Shown here: positions 24,261 to 33,982 of the stretch, in pieces
How the letters are laid out: each line of letters opens with the position of its first letter
How positions within the stretch are numbered: the first letter of the stretch is position 1
Assembly (NCBI RefSeq): GCF_023238205.1
Contig: NZ_CP096661.1
Span: forward strand, 186,001-250,000
Reading direction: 5' to 3'
DNA length: 64,000 bases
From: Halorussus limi
GTDB taxonomy: Archaea > Halobacteriota > Halobacteria > Halobacteriales > Haladaptataceae
The notes under the pieces: generated by a model
Database searches by the model: none
What the model saw: only the letters and a program-made list of their open reading frames with translations
Told to the model about the DNA's origin: nothing
Translations under genes and position numbers: made by a program

Positions 24261-24992
24261 GGCACTGTCTAGTTTACCTCCTCAACCGGCATGCGTTCAT
24301 CGAGTGCTTGGTGCGGTCGCTGGAAATTATAGTAATGGTCGAACAACGCAAGACACTGGCGGACGCTCCGCCGACTGCCCACCCACGACGAATGGAAGCG
24401 GTCGATTCGCATTTTGAGGGTATGAAACCACTGTTCAATATGGTTTCGGTCGACACACTCAAGTTGACCGCTCAATCCTAATCGAAAGGGGGCAGTCAGA
24501 TAGACTGCATCATCGACCAGGAACACGGTTTCTGAACACTCGTGTTTCTGGATGAGGCCGTGGAGGAACGCGGCCGCCGGATCGGTGCCACGCCGACCAA
24601 ATACGGCGACATCAAGAAGCACCTTCGTTTCAAGTTCAATTGCAGCGTACACCCAAGACCACTCACCGTTAATCCGGACAGCGGTCTCGTCGACCGCGAC
24701 CCGCGTCGGCGTCGCCGACGGCGGGTCAGGTACGATGTCAGACAGATTATACACCCAACTCCAGACCGCTCCATGCGACCGTTCAACGCCGAGGGGCCCA
24801 AGAATCGCTGCTGTTTCTCTGAGCGAGCAACCGGCAGCGTGGAGCCGGACGGCGAACGTCCTGACGGGCGTCTCCGTCCGCTCGCGCTGCCAACATTCAA
24901 GATTCGCGGTGTCTAACGTCTCTCTGAGCAGGTCTGAGAGTAGCATGAATCACTAGCTCTTCGGCCTGCTCACTCCTTAACTAGACAGTGCC
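24261..24992 (-). mobile_element. complete IS6-family insertion sequence
   Basis: The 732-base element has perfect 14-base terminal repeats: GGCACTGTCTAGTT at 24261-24274 and its complement AACTAGACAGTGCC at 24979-24992. It contains one intact transposase. The flanking octamers (AAAGAAAC left, TCGTGTCC right) do not match, so the usual 8-base duplication is missing. That points to a cointegrate resolution or an IS-mediated deletion next to it. It lies exactly at the change from the accessory half to the catabolic half. Confidence 0.9.
24269..24946 (-). CDS. IS6-family transposase
   Basis: A 225-residue DDE transposase. A short N-terminal helix-turn-helix (AVRLHAAGCSLRETAAILG) precedes the catalytic residues: Asp in RVAVDETAV, Asp in VFLVDDAVYL and Glu in RNHIEQWFHTLKMRIDRFHSSW. 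The C-terminal FDHYYNFQRPHQALDERMP is the family signature. The length is normal for haloarchaeal IS6 members and the frame is intact. Confidence 0.93.
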   Translation of the reverse strand: MLLSDLLRETLDTANLECWQRERTETPVRTFAVRLHAAGCSLRETAAILGPLGVERSHGAVWSWVYNLSDIVPDPPSATPTRVAVDETAVRINGEWSWVYAAIELETKVLLDVAVFGRRGTDPAAAFLHGLIQKHECSETVFLVDDAVYLTAPFRLGLSGQLECVDRNHIEQWFHTLKMRIDRFHSSWVGSRRSVRQCLALFDHYYNFQRPHQALDERMPVEEVN

Positions 24993-25006
24993 TCGTGTCC
25001 CGACTG

Positions 25007-26233
25007 TCACTCCTTCGGGAGTTCGGGGAGGAAGGCGAAGATTATAGCAACGACGGCGAGCAGACCACCGAGTATCAGGACGGCGCTGTCGAAGTATCCC
25101 TCGTCGGCGAGGACGCCGACGAAGACCGACCCCGTCGATGCTATTAGGAAGTATCCGGTCCGTAGCAATCCCCAGGCTCCGTTCCGTTCAGCGGGAGGGA
25201 GTGCGTTGATGATGTAGGTGTTCGTAACTGGCGCGATGCCGAGTTGGACGCCCGCGAGGACGATGACGACGGTGATGGGCACGAGGCCGGAGAGGAACGG
25301 GAGCGCGAGCAGAGGTAACACGCTGACGGCGGCCAGAGCCACCAGTACCAGTCGGTTCCCGTAACGGGTAACGGCGCGTCCGCCGCTGATCTGTGCGGCG
25401 GCACCACTCACGAAGAGCGTGGCGAAGAGGACGCTAGCAGTCACTTCGTCAAAACCCTTGACGGTAATGAGATACGTCGGGAGGAACGCGGTGAGGCCCT
25501 GAAAGACGAACACTCGTATCGTCTTTCCGCCTACCCCGAGGATGACGCGCCGCCGACTGATCGCAGACAGGAGGCCGCGGAGACGACGACCGGTGGACGC
25601 CTCGGTGGTGGCGGGGATAGCGGTGGGCGGAACGACTCGCCACGCCAGAACCGTCGTAGCGAGCAGCAGCGGGACTGCGCCCGCAATCGTCGTGCGCCAT
25701 CCGAGTCGAGTCACGGCCGCCCCGGCGAGGATGGGGAGCGCCGCGGCACCGAGACTCCCGACCGCGAGCGTGAACCCGATCGCCGCGCTGTCGTTGTCGG
25801 GGTAGATGGACGAAAGGAGCGTCCCCCGCGTGGGGCCGTAGAGTCCGTTTCCGACGCCGACGAGCGCCGCCGTGACGAGGAAGACGCCGAAGAGGGGTGC
25901 CGCCGCAAGCGCCGCGATACTCAGCGTCATGACCGCGAGACTGGCGAGGAGTACATTCCGGTCGCCGACGCGGTTGCTCAGGAGACCGGCCGGGAACTGT
26001 GACAGGCCGTACACCGCCCAGATGACTGTGATGGTGAATCCGGCGGTCGCGTTGTCGATGTCGAACGTCGCTTTGATTCCGGGCAGCAACACCGGAATCG
26101 TGATGCGTGTCCCGAGAATCAACAGCCACCCGACCGCGATGGCAACTAGCGCCCAACCGCGGCCGTCGCCGCGGAGTGGCGCGATCACGTGTTCGATTCG
26201 CTCCTTCAACCTGACGGCGATGGTCACCAGCAT
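25007..26233 (-). CDS. MFS transporter
   Basis: A 408-residue major-facilitator carrier with about twelve membrane helices. The loop 2-3 motif appears as GLLSNRVGDRNVLLAS. It is a clear paralogue of the carrier at 57935: both share the LRGDGRG start, the LLPxxK segment and IDNATAGF/L. The carrier probably moves an organic anion with protons, given the neighbouring enzymes, but the substrate is unknown. Its stop lies 15 bases from the IS6 end, so the IS may have removed former downstream sequence. Confidence 0.85.
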   Translation of the reverse strand: MLVTIAVRLKERIEHVIAPLRGDGRGWALVAIAVGWLLILGTRITIPVLLPGIKATFDIDNATAGFTITVIWAVYGLSQFPAGLLSNRVGDRNVLLASLAVMTLSIAALAAAPLFGVFLVTAALVGVGNGLYGPTRGTLLSSIYPDNDSAAIGFTLAVGSLGAAALPILAGAAVTRLGWRTTIAGAVPLLLATTVLAWRVVPPTAIPATTEASTGRRLRGLLSAISRRRVILGVGGKTIRVFVFQGLTAFLPTYLITVKGFDEVTASVLFATLFVSGAAAQISGGRAVTRYGNRLVLVALAAVSVLPLLALPFLSGLVPITVVIVLAGVQLGIAPVTNTYIINALPPAERNGAWGLLRTGYFLIASTGSVFVGVLADEGYFDSAVLILGGLLAVVAIIFAFLPELPKE

Positions 26234-26469
26234 TCGACTATCGAGTGGAATACTATAGTCCCGACAGTTCTCTTATATCTTCCGGCCTCGGCAACCGCGA
26301 CTCGCTGTCCCGACGAAGACTTCTCGAACTCCGGTTACGACTCCCGAACTCCATTTCGACTTCCAGACCTCCGTTCGACCGCTCGAACTGGCCCGCACCG
26401 GACCGTCCACCGAGAAGACCTAACCGTCTCAAACACGTGGTTCTGAAGTACGTGGGAGCGCCCGAACAG
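26234..26469. other. divergent intergenic region
   Basis: This 236-base spacer serves as promoter region for the MFS gene (left) and the small zinc-finger gene (right). A frame running upstream from that gene is rejected for its composition. Confidence 0.4.
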
Positions 26470-26664
26470 ATGTCAGACCACCTCGGGACGATATATCTGA
26501 CAATCATGTTTCTCAACTTCCTGTACTTGGTAGTCCTGCTGTACGGCGGTATCTGGTACACGAACCAGCAGACCGTCCAGTGTCCCCGATGCGGGGTCAA
26601 GTACCCGAAGTATCACGTGGGGAACCACGAGTGCCATCCCTCTCTCGTCGGCGACGACGATTGA
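26470..26664 (+). CDS. small membrane-anchored zinc-finger protein
   Basis: A 64-residue protein from the ATG at 26470. One membrane helix (about residues 6-26, LTIMFLNFLYLVVLLYGGIW) is followed by a zinc knuckle CPRCGVKYP and HVGNHEC (about 34-50), giving a Cys2-His/Cys site on the inner face. Such small proteins are common in haloarchaea but mostly unstudied. It is 73 bases before the glycerate kinase gene in the same direction. Confidence 0.7.
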   Translation: MSDHLGTIYLTIMFLNFLYLVVLLYGGIWYTNQQTVQCPRCGVKYPKYHVGNHECHPSLVGDDD

Positions 26665-26737
26665 CGCCGTTCGACGGACTGCGGTCGCACGTACTGACCA
26701 CCGTTAGTGTTTTGCCACCGTGTCACACCTTCGAAGT

Positions 26738-28084
26738 ATGAGCGTGTATCAGGACTCGCTGGCCGAGACGGCCGCGCACGAAGTCGCGTTGAACTGCCTC
26801 GAAGCGGGAATCGAGGGTGCGCACCCGACCCGCGTCGTCGGCGAGAACGTCACCCTCGACGGGGACCAGTTGACCGTCTGCGGCGCCACGTACGACCTCT
26901 CGGAGTACGAGGAAGTCCTCGTCGTGGGTGGCGGGAACGCGGCGGGCACGGTGGCCGCAGGTCTCGAAGACGAAGTGGGCGACCGAATCGACGGGGGAGT
27001 CGTCGTCACCGACGTCCTCCCGGAGACGACCGAGGTCGAACTCGTCGAGGGTGACCACCCCGTCCCGAGCGATCGCGGCGCGGCGGGGGCCGCGCAGGTC
27101 CGCGAACTCGCCGAGTCGGCGACGGCGGAGACGTTCGTCCTCGGCGTCGTCACCGGCGGTGGCAGCGCGCTGTTGCCCGCTCCGGCGGGCGACCTCTCGC
27201 TCGCGGACCTCCAGCGAGTCACCGACGAACTGCTAGTTTCCGGGGCCGAGATAGACGAGATAAACGCCGTTCGGAAGCACCTCTCGGCAATCAAGGGCGG
27301 CCGTCTCGCAGAGGCCGCCGCACCCGCGACGGTGGCCGGACTCGTCTTCAGCGACGTCGTCGGCAACGACCTCGACGTGGTGGCCAGCGGACCGCTCACG
27401 CCCGACCGCTCGACGTACGCGGAGGCGTTGGACGTCCTCGACCGGTACGCCCTCGACGTCCCGGAGTCGGTACGGGAGCGCCTCCGACGAGGTGTCGCTG
27501 GCGACCTTCCCGAGACGCCCGGTCCCGACGACTCGGCGTTCGAGGGAGTCGAGACGCACGTGCTCGCGGACGGGTTCACGGCGCTCGACGCCGCCCGAGA
27601 CGAAGCGGTTGAGCGAGGGTACGACGCGCACGTCCTCAGCTCTCGAATACGGGGCGAGGCGCGCGAGGCCGCCAAGAGTCACGTCGGAATCGCCGAGGAG
27701 ATGCGTGCGACCGGCAACCCGTTCGAACCGCCCGCGGTCGTCCTCTCCGGGGGCGAAACGACGGTAACGCTTCGCGGTGACGGGGACGGCGGCCCGAATC
27801 AGGAGTTCGCATTGAGCGCCGCGCTCGAACTGGACGAAGAGGACGTCGTGATAGCGAGCGTGGACACCGACGGCATCGACGGCGCGTCCGAGGCGGCCGG
27901 CGCAATCGTCGACACCGAGACTGTCGGCGACGCCAAGGGCGAGGCCCGCACTGCGCTCGAAGAGAACGACGCATTCCCGTTTCTGGCCGCGAGAGACGCG
28001 CTCGTCGTGACCGGGCCGACCGGGACGAACGTCAACGACCTGCGGGTGATGGTCGTGGAGGCCGACGCGACGTCGCCTCGGTAG
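26738..28084 (+). CDS. gckA: glycerate 2-kinase (MOFRL/GckA type)
   Basis: A 448-residue enzyme from the ATG at 26738. The DUF4147/GK-II N-terminal domain shows VLVVGGGNAAGT (about 60-71) and VVTGGGSALLPAP (about 137-150), and the MOFRL C-terminal domain shows VLSGGETTVTLRG, GPNQEFALSAAL, DTDGIDGASEAAGAIVD and the GPTGTNVNDLRV end signature. It phosphorylates D-glycerate to 2-phosphoglycerate. In tartrate operons a member of this family (TtuD) accompanies tartrate dehydrogenase, and in glyoxylate metabolism it drains glycerate. It is convergent with malate synthase. Confidence 0.88.
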   Translation: MSVYQDSLAETAAHEVALNCLEAGIEGAHPTRVVGENVTLDGDQLTVCGATYDLSEYEEVLVVGGGNAAGTVAAGLEDEVGDRIDGGVVVTDVLPETTEVELVEGDHPVPSDRGAAGAAQVRELAESATAETFVLGVVTGGGSALLPAPAGDLSLADLQRVTDELLVSGAEIDEINAVRKHLSAIKGGRLAEAAAPATVAGLVFSDVVGNDLDVVASGPLTPDRSTYAEALDVLDRYALDVPESVRERLRRGVAGDLPETPGPDDSAFEGVETHVLADGFTALDAARDEAVERGYDAHVLSSRIRGEAREAAKSHVGIAEEMRATGNPFEPPAVVLSGGETTVTLRGDGDGGPNQEFALSAALELDEEDVVIASVDTDGIDGASEAAGAIVDTETVGDAKGEARTALEENDAFPFLAARDALVVTGPTGTNVNDLRVMVVEADATSPR

Positions 28085-28123
28085 AACCGATTCGGCCTCG
28101 GTAGGTGATCCGCGAAAGCGACG

Positions 28124-29425
28124 TTATCCGACCTCCGTGGCGCGGTCCACGACATCCTCGCCGTACGTGTCCCTGAGTTCGTCTCGCTGGTCCGGGCGGG
28201 CCTCGTACACCTCCTGAAACAGTGTTATCGGCGTTTGTGCCGCCTGATACGTGGCCTCGTCCCACATCCGGTCCCGCGTAACTTCGACCTCGACGCCGTC
28301 GATGATGAGCGTCGCCGTTCGCTCCATCGAGATGGCACCTCTTCCCGCCGCCTTGGCCTCCTCGAACTCCGCCATCGAATCGACGTAGTCATCCATCGCC
28401 ACGACGTACTGCGTCCGGTCTCGCAGCGCGTCGGCGAGTCCGTCCTCGTCGAGTTCGCGCGTATCCCGCCCCACTCGAAGTCGATATCGGCCCTCGTCCA
28501 GCGCTTGGAGTTCGACGTCGTCGCCCTCGTACGCGTGCGCGCCGCCGTCGGTCCGTTCGAGTTCGACGGTTTTCCCCTCGACTTCGAGCAGGTACGTTCC
28601 CTCCTTCGGCGGAAGGGGTCCGGTGTTGGCTTCTACCACCTGGCCGGGCGTCAGCGACCAGATGCCGAGCATCCCCTTCGCCCGATTGTCGGCCATCCGC
28701 TCGTGGTATCCCTCGACGTCCCTGATGTCGTCGTAGGGTCCGTCGACCGCGATTAGCCCGTTCGCGCTCGCCGCGCGCGAGGTGTTGTGTCGCAGTTCCG
28801 GCCACGAGGGGAGTTCCCCCGTCGGGGTCGTGGCGCGCATGTCCTTGGTGTAGTCTACTTCACCGTCGACGAGGAGGAACAGTCGCTCCAGATTGTTCGA
28901 GCGCTTGCCGATCTCCCGGTCGATTCGGGCGAGTGCGAGTTCGGCTTCCCCGCTCTCGACGATCGGGGACATGGACAACGACCCCTCCTCGAGGCCGTTT
29001 TCGGCCTCGACGACGGTGATGAACTCGTCGGCCTTCTTCCAGTCGTCGATGGACCCGACTTCGGGGACGACGAACCCGTCGATGTGTTCGATAGCGCCCT
29101 CGTCGGGGTCGGCGATGCGCATCATGTGTTCGAACCCCTGCCGCCTCGTTTCGGGGTCGTCTCTGTGCCAGACGATTCGGGGGTGAATCTCGCCCGGGAA
29201 CTCCTCGCCGTGCTCCGAGACTACGTCGAGGATGTTCTCGACCCCCTCGTCGCGCAGGTTGGGCGCCGTCGCGTCCTCGTTGTCGGGTACCCAGACGTCG
29301 GGGGCCTGCATCCCCCGCAGTTGTGAGGCCTTCCGGAGCATCTCGGCGGTGTCGTCTCCCTCGACGGCGGTCGGTGACGTGAAGAACGAGCGTACGAACC
29401 CTCGTTCGTTTCCGTGTGTCGCCAT
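28124..29425 (-). CDS. aceB: malate synthase, haloarchaeal type
   Basis: A 433-residue protein beginning MATHGNERGFVRSFFTSPTA. Its length and sequence style ('DVWVPDNEDATAPNLRDEG', 'IHPRIVWHRDDPETRRQGFEHMMRIADPDEGAIEHIDGFVVPEVGS') match the short haloarchaeal malate synthase, which belongs to the CitE-like/HpcH superfamily rather than to bacterial isoforms A or G. It condenses glyoxylate with acetyl-CoA to malate in the cytosol. In this cluster it would consume glyoxylate made by neighbouring oxidases or lyases. Highly similar haloarchaeal enzymes were characterised in Haloferax volcanii; this is assigned from memory of that family. Confidence 0.88.
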   Translation of the reverse strand: MATHGNERGFVRSFFTSPTAVEGDDTAEMLRKASQLRGMQAPDVWVPDNEDATAPNLRDEGVENILDVVSEHGEEFPGEIHPRIVWHRDDPETRRQGFEHMMRIADPDEGAIEHIDGFVVPEVGSIDDWKKADEFITVVEAENGLEEGSLSMSPIVESGEAELALARIDREIGKRSNNLERLFLLVDGEVDYTKDMRATTPTGELPSWPELRHNTSRAASANGLIAVDGPYDDIRDVEGYHERMADNRAKGMLGIWSLTPGQVVEANTGPLPPKEGTYLLEVEGKTVELERTDGGAHAYEGDDVELQALDEGRYRLRVGRDTRELDEDGLADALRDRTQYVVAMDDYVDSMAEFEEAKAAGRGAISMERTATLIIDGVEVEVTRDRMWDEATYQAAQTPITLFQEVYEARPDQRDELRDTYGEDVVDRATEVG

Positions 29426-29492
29426 GTGCGGCCGTACCGTTGGCGGCCTGATTGTTAAAATCTAGCACGGGAGGGGAACCGGTCGAACGCCG

Positions 29493-32400
29493 TCACCCGA
29501 GCGCGCTCGCCAGTTTCTCGACGGGATGGGGAACCTCCGCGTCGTACTCGTCGCCGAGTTGGGTACGACAGGAGGCGCCCGGCGCGGTCACGACGTCGCC
29601 GTCGCTGTCGTCGATTTGGTCGAAGAGGATGCGACCGATGGCCTGCGACATAGAGTAGTGTTCGGCCTCGTAGCCGAACGTTCCGGCCATCCCGCAACAC
29701 CCAGAATCGAGCGGTTCGACTTCGTAGCCCGCCCGACGCAGGACGCCCACGGCGTGGTGGTCCTTCTTGACCGACTTCTGGTGGCAGTGACCGTGGTAGG
29801 TGAGCGACTCCGCGGGCGCGTTCCACGTCACGCTCTCGCCGAGGCGGAACGTGTCGAGATACTCGCAGACGCCGTAGGTGTTGCGTGCGAGGGCCTCCAC
29901 GTCGTCTCCCGCGACTCGCTGGCGCTGTCGGCTCGTCGATTCCGGGCCGCCCTGCGTCCCGCCGAGCAGGTCGAGGTAGTCCGACTGGAACATCACCGCG
30001 TCGGAGGGTTCGACCACGACGACGTCTCGGCCCTCAGCGACGTATTCCGATAGCGTATCGACGTTTTGACTCGCGATGTCACGGGCCTTCTCGACGAACC
30101 CCTTCGAGTGTGGCGGCCGTCCGCTCCCCGTCACGTCCGGTACCGTGACGTGGACCCCGGCGGCTTCGAGGACTCTCACGGCGGCCTTCCCCGTCTCGGG
30201 CTTGTTGTAGTTGGTGTAGGTGTCGGGGAAGAGGACGGCCCGCCGCTCGGCCTCGGCTTCGGAGACGCGTGCGCCGCCGCGCTCTTGGAACCAGTCGCGG
30301 AACGTCTCGCTCTCGAACTCCGGCAGCGAGCGCTCACGGGCGATACCTACCGTCTTTTCGAGCAGCGTGCGGGCACCGGGGAGGTTCTGGCCCCAGTTGG
30401 CGACGGGTGCGAGCGCGCTTCCGACCTTCGAGAGCGCGTCGATGTTGGCGAACGCGTGGTCGCGGAGGCTCGCGCCGTGGCGCTCCTTGTACTCGCGTTC
30501 GACCTCGACTTTGAGTTTCGCCATGTCGACCTCGCTCGGGCAGTCCACGGAACAGCCCTTGCATCCGATGCACAGGTCCATCACCTCGTGCATGAACTCC
30601 ACGTCGAACTGCTCGTCGTCTCCCGCTGCTGGAGCGGCCGACCCCGAGTCCGTCCCCGCCGGGGTCGCGACGTCGAGGTCGCCCGACATGGCCGACCGGA
30701 GGAGGTTCGCTCGGCCGCGCGTGGACTGAATCTCCTCCTCGGAGGCGCGGTAGGTCGGACACATCACGCCGCCGGAGGTGGACTGTCCGCCGCGACAGCC
30801 GCCACAGCCGTGACAGAGTTCCGCCATCCCCTGGAAGCCGTTGTCGTTCTCCCAGTTCAGTTGCGGTTCGAACCCGGCGTCGAACTCGTAGTCGGTGTCG
30901 AACCGGAGGTTCTCGGTCATGTCGTGGTCGCCGCAGACGTTGCCCGGGTTCAGGAGCCAGTCGGGGTCTACCGCCGTCTTGAGGTCCCGAAACAGGTTCC
31001 AGACGTCCTCGCCGTAGAGTTTCTTGTTCCACTGGGTCCGGGCGCGGCCGTCGCCGTGTTCGCCCGAGACGCTCCCGCCGTACTTCACCGCGAGGTCGGT
31101 GGCGGCGTCGGCGATGGACTCCATCCGCTCGATGCCCTCCGCGTTCTTGGTGTTTATCAGCGGCCGGACGTGGATGCACCCCGGTCCGGCGTGGGCGTAG
31201 AAGCTCCCGAACGTGTCGTGTTCGTCGAAGACGCCCTGAAAGTCCGAGATGTACTCGGGAAGGTGTTCGGGCGGGACCGCGATGTCCTCGATGAAGGCGA
31301 TGTGCTTCTCGTCGGTGGTGCGCGAGAGCAGAATCGGTGTCGAGGCCTTTCGCATCTTCCAGAACTTCTCCTGCTCCTCGTCGGAGAACGCCGTCAGTCC
31401 GTCGAACGCGATGTCGTCCACTCGGTCGTCGAGCAAATCGCGGACCTTCCGCTCGGCCGCCTCGTCGTCCTCGGCGTAGAACTCCACGAGCAGGAAGGAG
31501 TCGGTCCGCTCGGGGAGGATGCTCACCACGTCCTTGAACTCCTCGAGGTCGCGGGCGAGGTCCACGAGGACGCCGTCTAGCACTTCGACTGCGGCGGGGT
31601 CGTGTTCGAGAATCGGCTCGACGTCCTCCATCGCCTCGACGAGGCTATCGTAGGTGAGCAGGCCGATAGCGGTCGTGTTCGGCACCGGTTCCAGCGAGAG
31701 GGTCGCCTCGGTAACGATACAGAGGGTCCCCTCGCTGCCGACCATCAGACGGGCGAGGTTGACGGCCCCCTCTTCGGACTCCTTGACCAGCGCGTCGAGA
31801 CTGTAACCCGAGACGTTCCGCTTGAGACTGGGATACGCCCCTTCGACGGTGTCTGACTCCTCGTCGATTATTCGTAGCGCCTCGGCGTAGAGACGTTCCT
31901 CGAGAGTCCCGTCCGGGTCGGCACCCGCCCGTAGTTCGTCGAGCGAGACCTCTCCGAGCGTCGTCACGGTGCCGTCGGCCAGCACGACCTCCAACTCCTC
32001 GACGTAGGCGTCGGTCTTGCCGTACTTCAGCGAGTGTGCGCCCGTGGTGTTGTTGCCGATGGCCCCGCCGATGGCGCTCCGGTTCGCCGTCGAGGGGTCG
32101 GGCGCGAACTTCAGGTCGTAGGGCGCGAGTCGCTCGTTCACCTCCGCGAGGACGGCCCCGGGTTCGACGCGCACCTCGCGGTCCTCGGGGCGGACGTCCA
32201 GCACGTCGCCCATCTCCCGAGTGAAGTCGAGGACGACGGCCTCGTTTACGGTCTGCCCGGCGAGACTGGTGCCGCCGCCGCGGGGAAGTACCGGAATCCC
32301 CCGGTCGGCGCAGTATTCGACCACTGCGCTCACGTCCGCGGTCGAGGTGGGGAAGACGACGCCGATGGGCGTCACTTCGTAGGCGCTGGCGTCGGTCGCG

Positions 32401-32561
32401 TACAACTCGCGGGTGTAGGTGTCGAACCGGACCTCGCCGTCGACGAGCGATTCGAGGTCGTCAACGAGGCCGGGCCGCTCGACCGGGCCTTCACGGTAGT
32501 CGTAGTTGGCTCGCTGGTCGCCGGCAGGGTTGGGCTCCCCGGACAGGTCGCGCTTGGCCAT
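29493..32561 (-). CDS. FAD/Fe-S 2-hydroxyacid dehydrogenase (D-lactate/glycolate oxidase type)
   Basis: A 1022-residue fusion. Residues about 40-265 are a PCMH-type FAD domain (PRGGGTSLAGQTV, 'DPSTANRSAIGGAIGNNTTGAHSLKYG'), and about 280-545 the FAD-oxidase C-terminal domain ending SGEHGDGRARTQW. An iron-sulfur part follows: GCGGCRGG and MCPTYRA (about 590-620), CIGCKGCSVDCPSE (about 665), then two CCG-like domains with 'TYHGHCHQKS' and 'DSGCCGMAGTFGYE' (about 930-960). It oxidises a 2-hydroxyacid such as D-lactate, glycolate or D-2-hydroxyglutarate and passes electrons to the respiratory chain. GlcD and GlcF functions are thus joined in one chain. Confidence 0.86.
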   Translation of the reverse strand: MAKRDLSGEPNPAGDQRANYDYREGPVERPGLVDDLESLVDGEVRFDTYTRELYATDASAYEVTPIGVVFPTSTADVSAVVEYCADRGIPVLPRGGGTSLAGQTVNEAVVLDFTREMGDVLDVRPEDREVRVEPGAVLAEVNERLAPYDLKFAPDPSTANRSAIGGAIGNNTTGAHSLKYGKTDAYVEELEVVLADGTVTTLGEVSLDELRAGADPDGTLEERLYAEALRIIDEESDTVEGAYPSLKRNVSGYSLDALVKESEEGAVNLARLMVGSEGTLCIVTEATLSLEPVPNTTAIGLLTYDSLVEAMEDVEPILEHDPAAVEVLDGVLVDLARDLEEFKDVVSILPERTDSFLLVEFYAEDDEAAERKVRDLLDDRVDDIAFDGLTAFSDEEQEKFWKMRKASTPILLSRTTDEKHIAFIEDIAVPPEHLPEYISDFQGVFDEHDTFGSFYAHAGPGCIHVRPLINTKNAEGIERMESIADAATDLAVKYGGSVSGEHGDGRARTQWNKKLYGEDVWNLFRDLKTAVDPDWLLNPGNVCGDHDMTENLRFDTDYEFDAGFEPQLNWENDNGFQGMAELCHGCGGCRGGQSTSGGVMCPTYRASEEEIQSTRGRANLLRSAMSGDLDVATPAGTDSGSAAPAAGDDEQFDVEFMHEVMDLCIGCKGCSVDCPSEVDMAKLKVEVEREYKERHGASLRDHAFANIDALSKVGSALAPVANWGQNLPGARTLLEKTVGIARERSLPEFESETFRDWFQERGGARVSEAEAERRAVLFPDTYTNYNKPETGKAAVRVLEAAGVHVTVPDVTGSGRPPHSKGFVEKARDIASQNVDTLSEYVAEGRDVVVVEPSDAVMFQSDYLDLLGGTQGGPESTSRQRQRVAGDDVEALARNTYGVCEYLDTFRLGESVTWNAPAESLTYHGHCHQKSVKKDHHAVGVLRRAGYEVEPLDSGCCGMAGTFGYEAEHYSMSQAIGRILFDQIDDSDGDVVTAPGASCRTQLGDEYDAEVPHPVEKLASALG

Positions 32562-32904
32562 AGATTTACGTTATCACGTACCAATCGGCGGGGACCGTGT
32601 AAACCCTTCGCCGAGACACCTCCGCGGTTCTCGACCGGGCGGAGCGCCGGCGACCGTTCTGAGCGCGCCGGTGAGACGGACCGCTACCGAACAGAGCTAA
32701 CTCTACAATTCTATAAACAAGCTATACAATCTTTTCAAGCGTATCTTCATTGGTGCGAGCGACGAAGGTCCGTCAAGACGAGTCGCCGGGAGCTATCCGC
32801 GAAGGAGTCCCACCAGCGGGGCGTAACTGGCACCCATGTGGCGGAAGTACCAGCGACCACGAGAACGTATCACCGAATGCGACTCCCCGCCAGTGCGAAC
32901 GCGG
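32562..32904. other. gene-free gap with A+T-rich promoter island
   Basis: The 343-base spacer has no supported gene. An A+T-rich stretch at about 32700-32745 (CTACAATTCTATAAACAAGC) stands out in this G+C-rich half and could be a promoter of the large dehydrogenase on the minus strand. Confidence 0.4.
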
Positions 32905-33852
<948 letters not shown>

Positions 33853-33982
33853 TCATGCGGAACTGATTTGAGGTTTTTGCCGTTCACACCCCTGCAGCCG
33901 ACCCTATTAATAACGTAAAAACATGATAATTAACTTTACAACACTCCGGCACGCCACTCGTTGGCATGGACGTGGCAGAGAC

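Noticed and set aside
1-25000. Prophage or provirus
   Set aside because: No capsid, portal, terminase or integrase gene; only IS elements and toxin-antitoxin genes are present.
26245-26469. N-terminal extension of the small zinc-finger protein
   Set aside because: Ser/Arg/Pro-rich, unlike coding sequence; the ATG at 26470 gives a sensible membrane helix.
30066-31580. 504-codon plus-strand ORF opposite the FAD/Fe-S dehydrogenase
   Set aside because: No domain, repetitive Val/Arg/Asp composition; the minus strand carries all dehydrogenase motifs.
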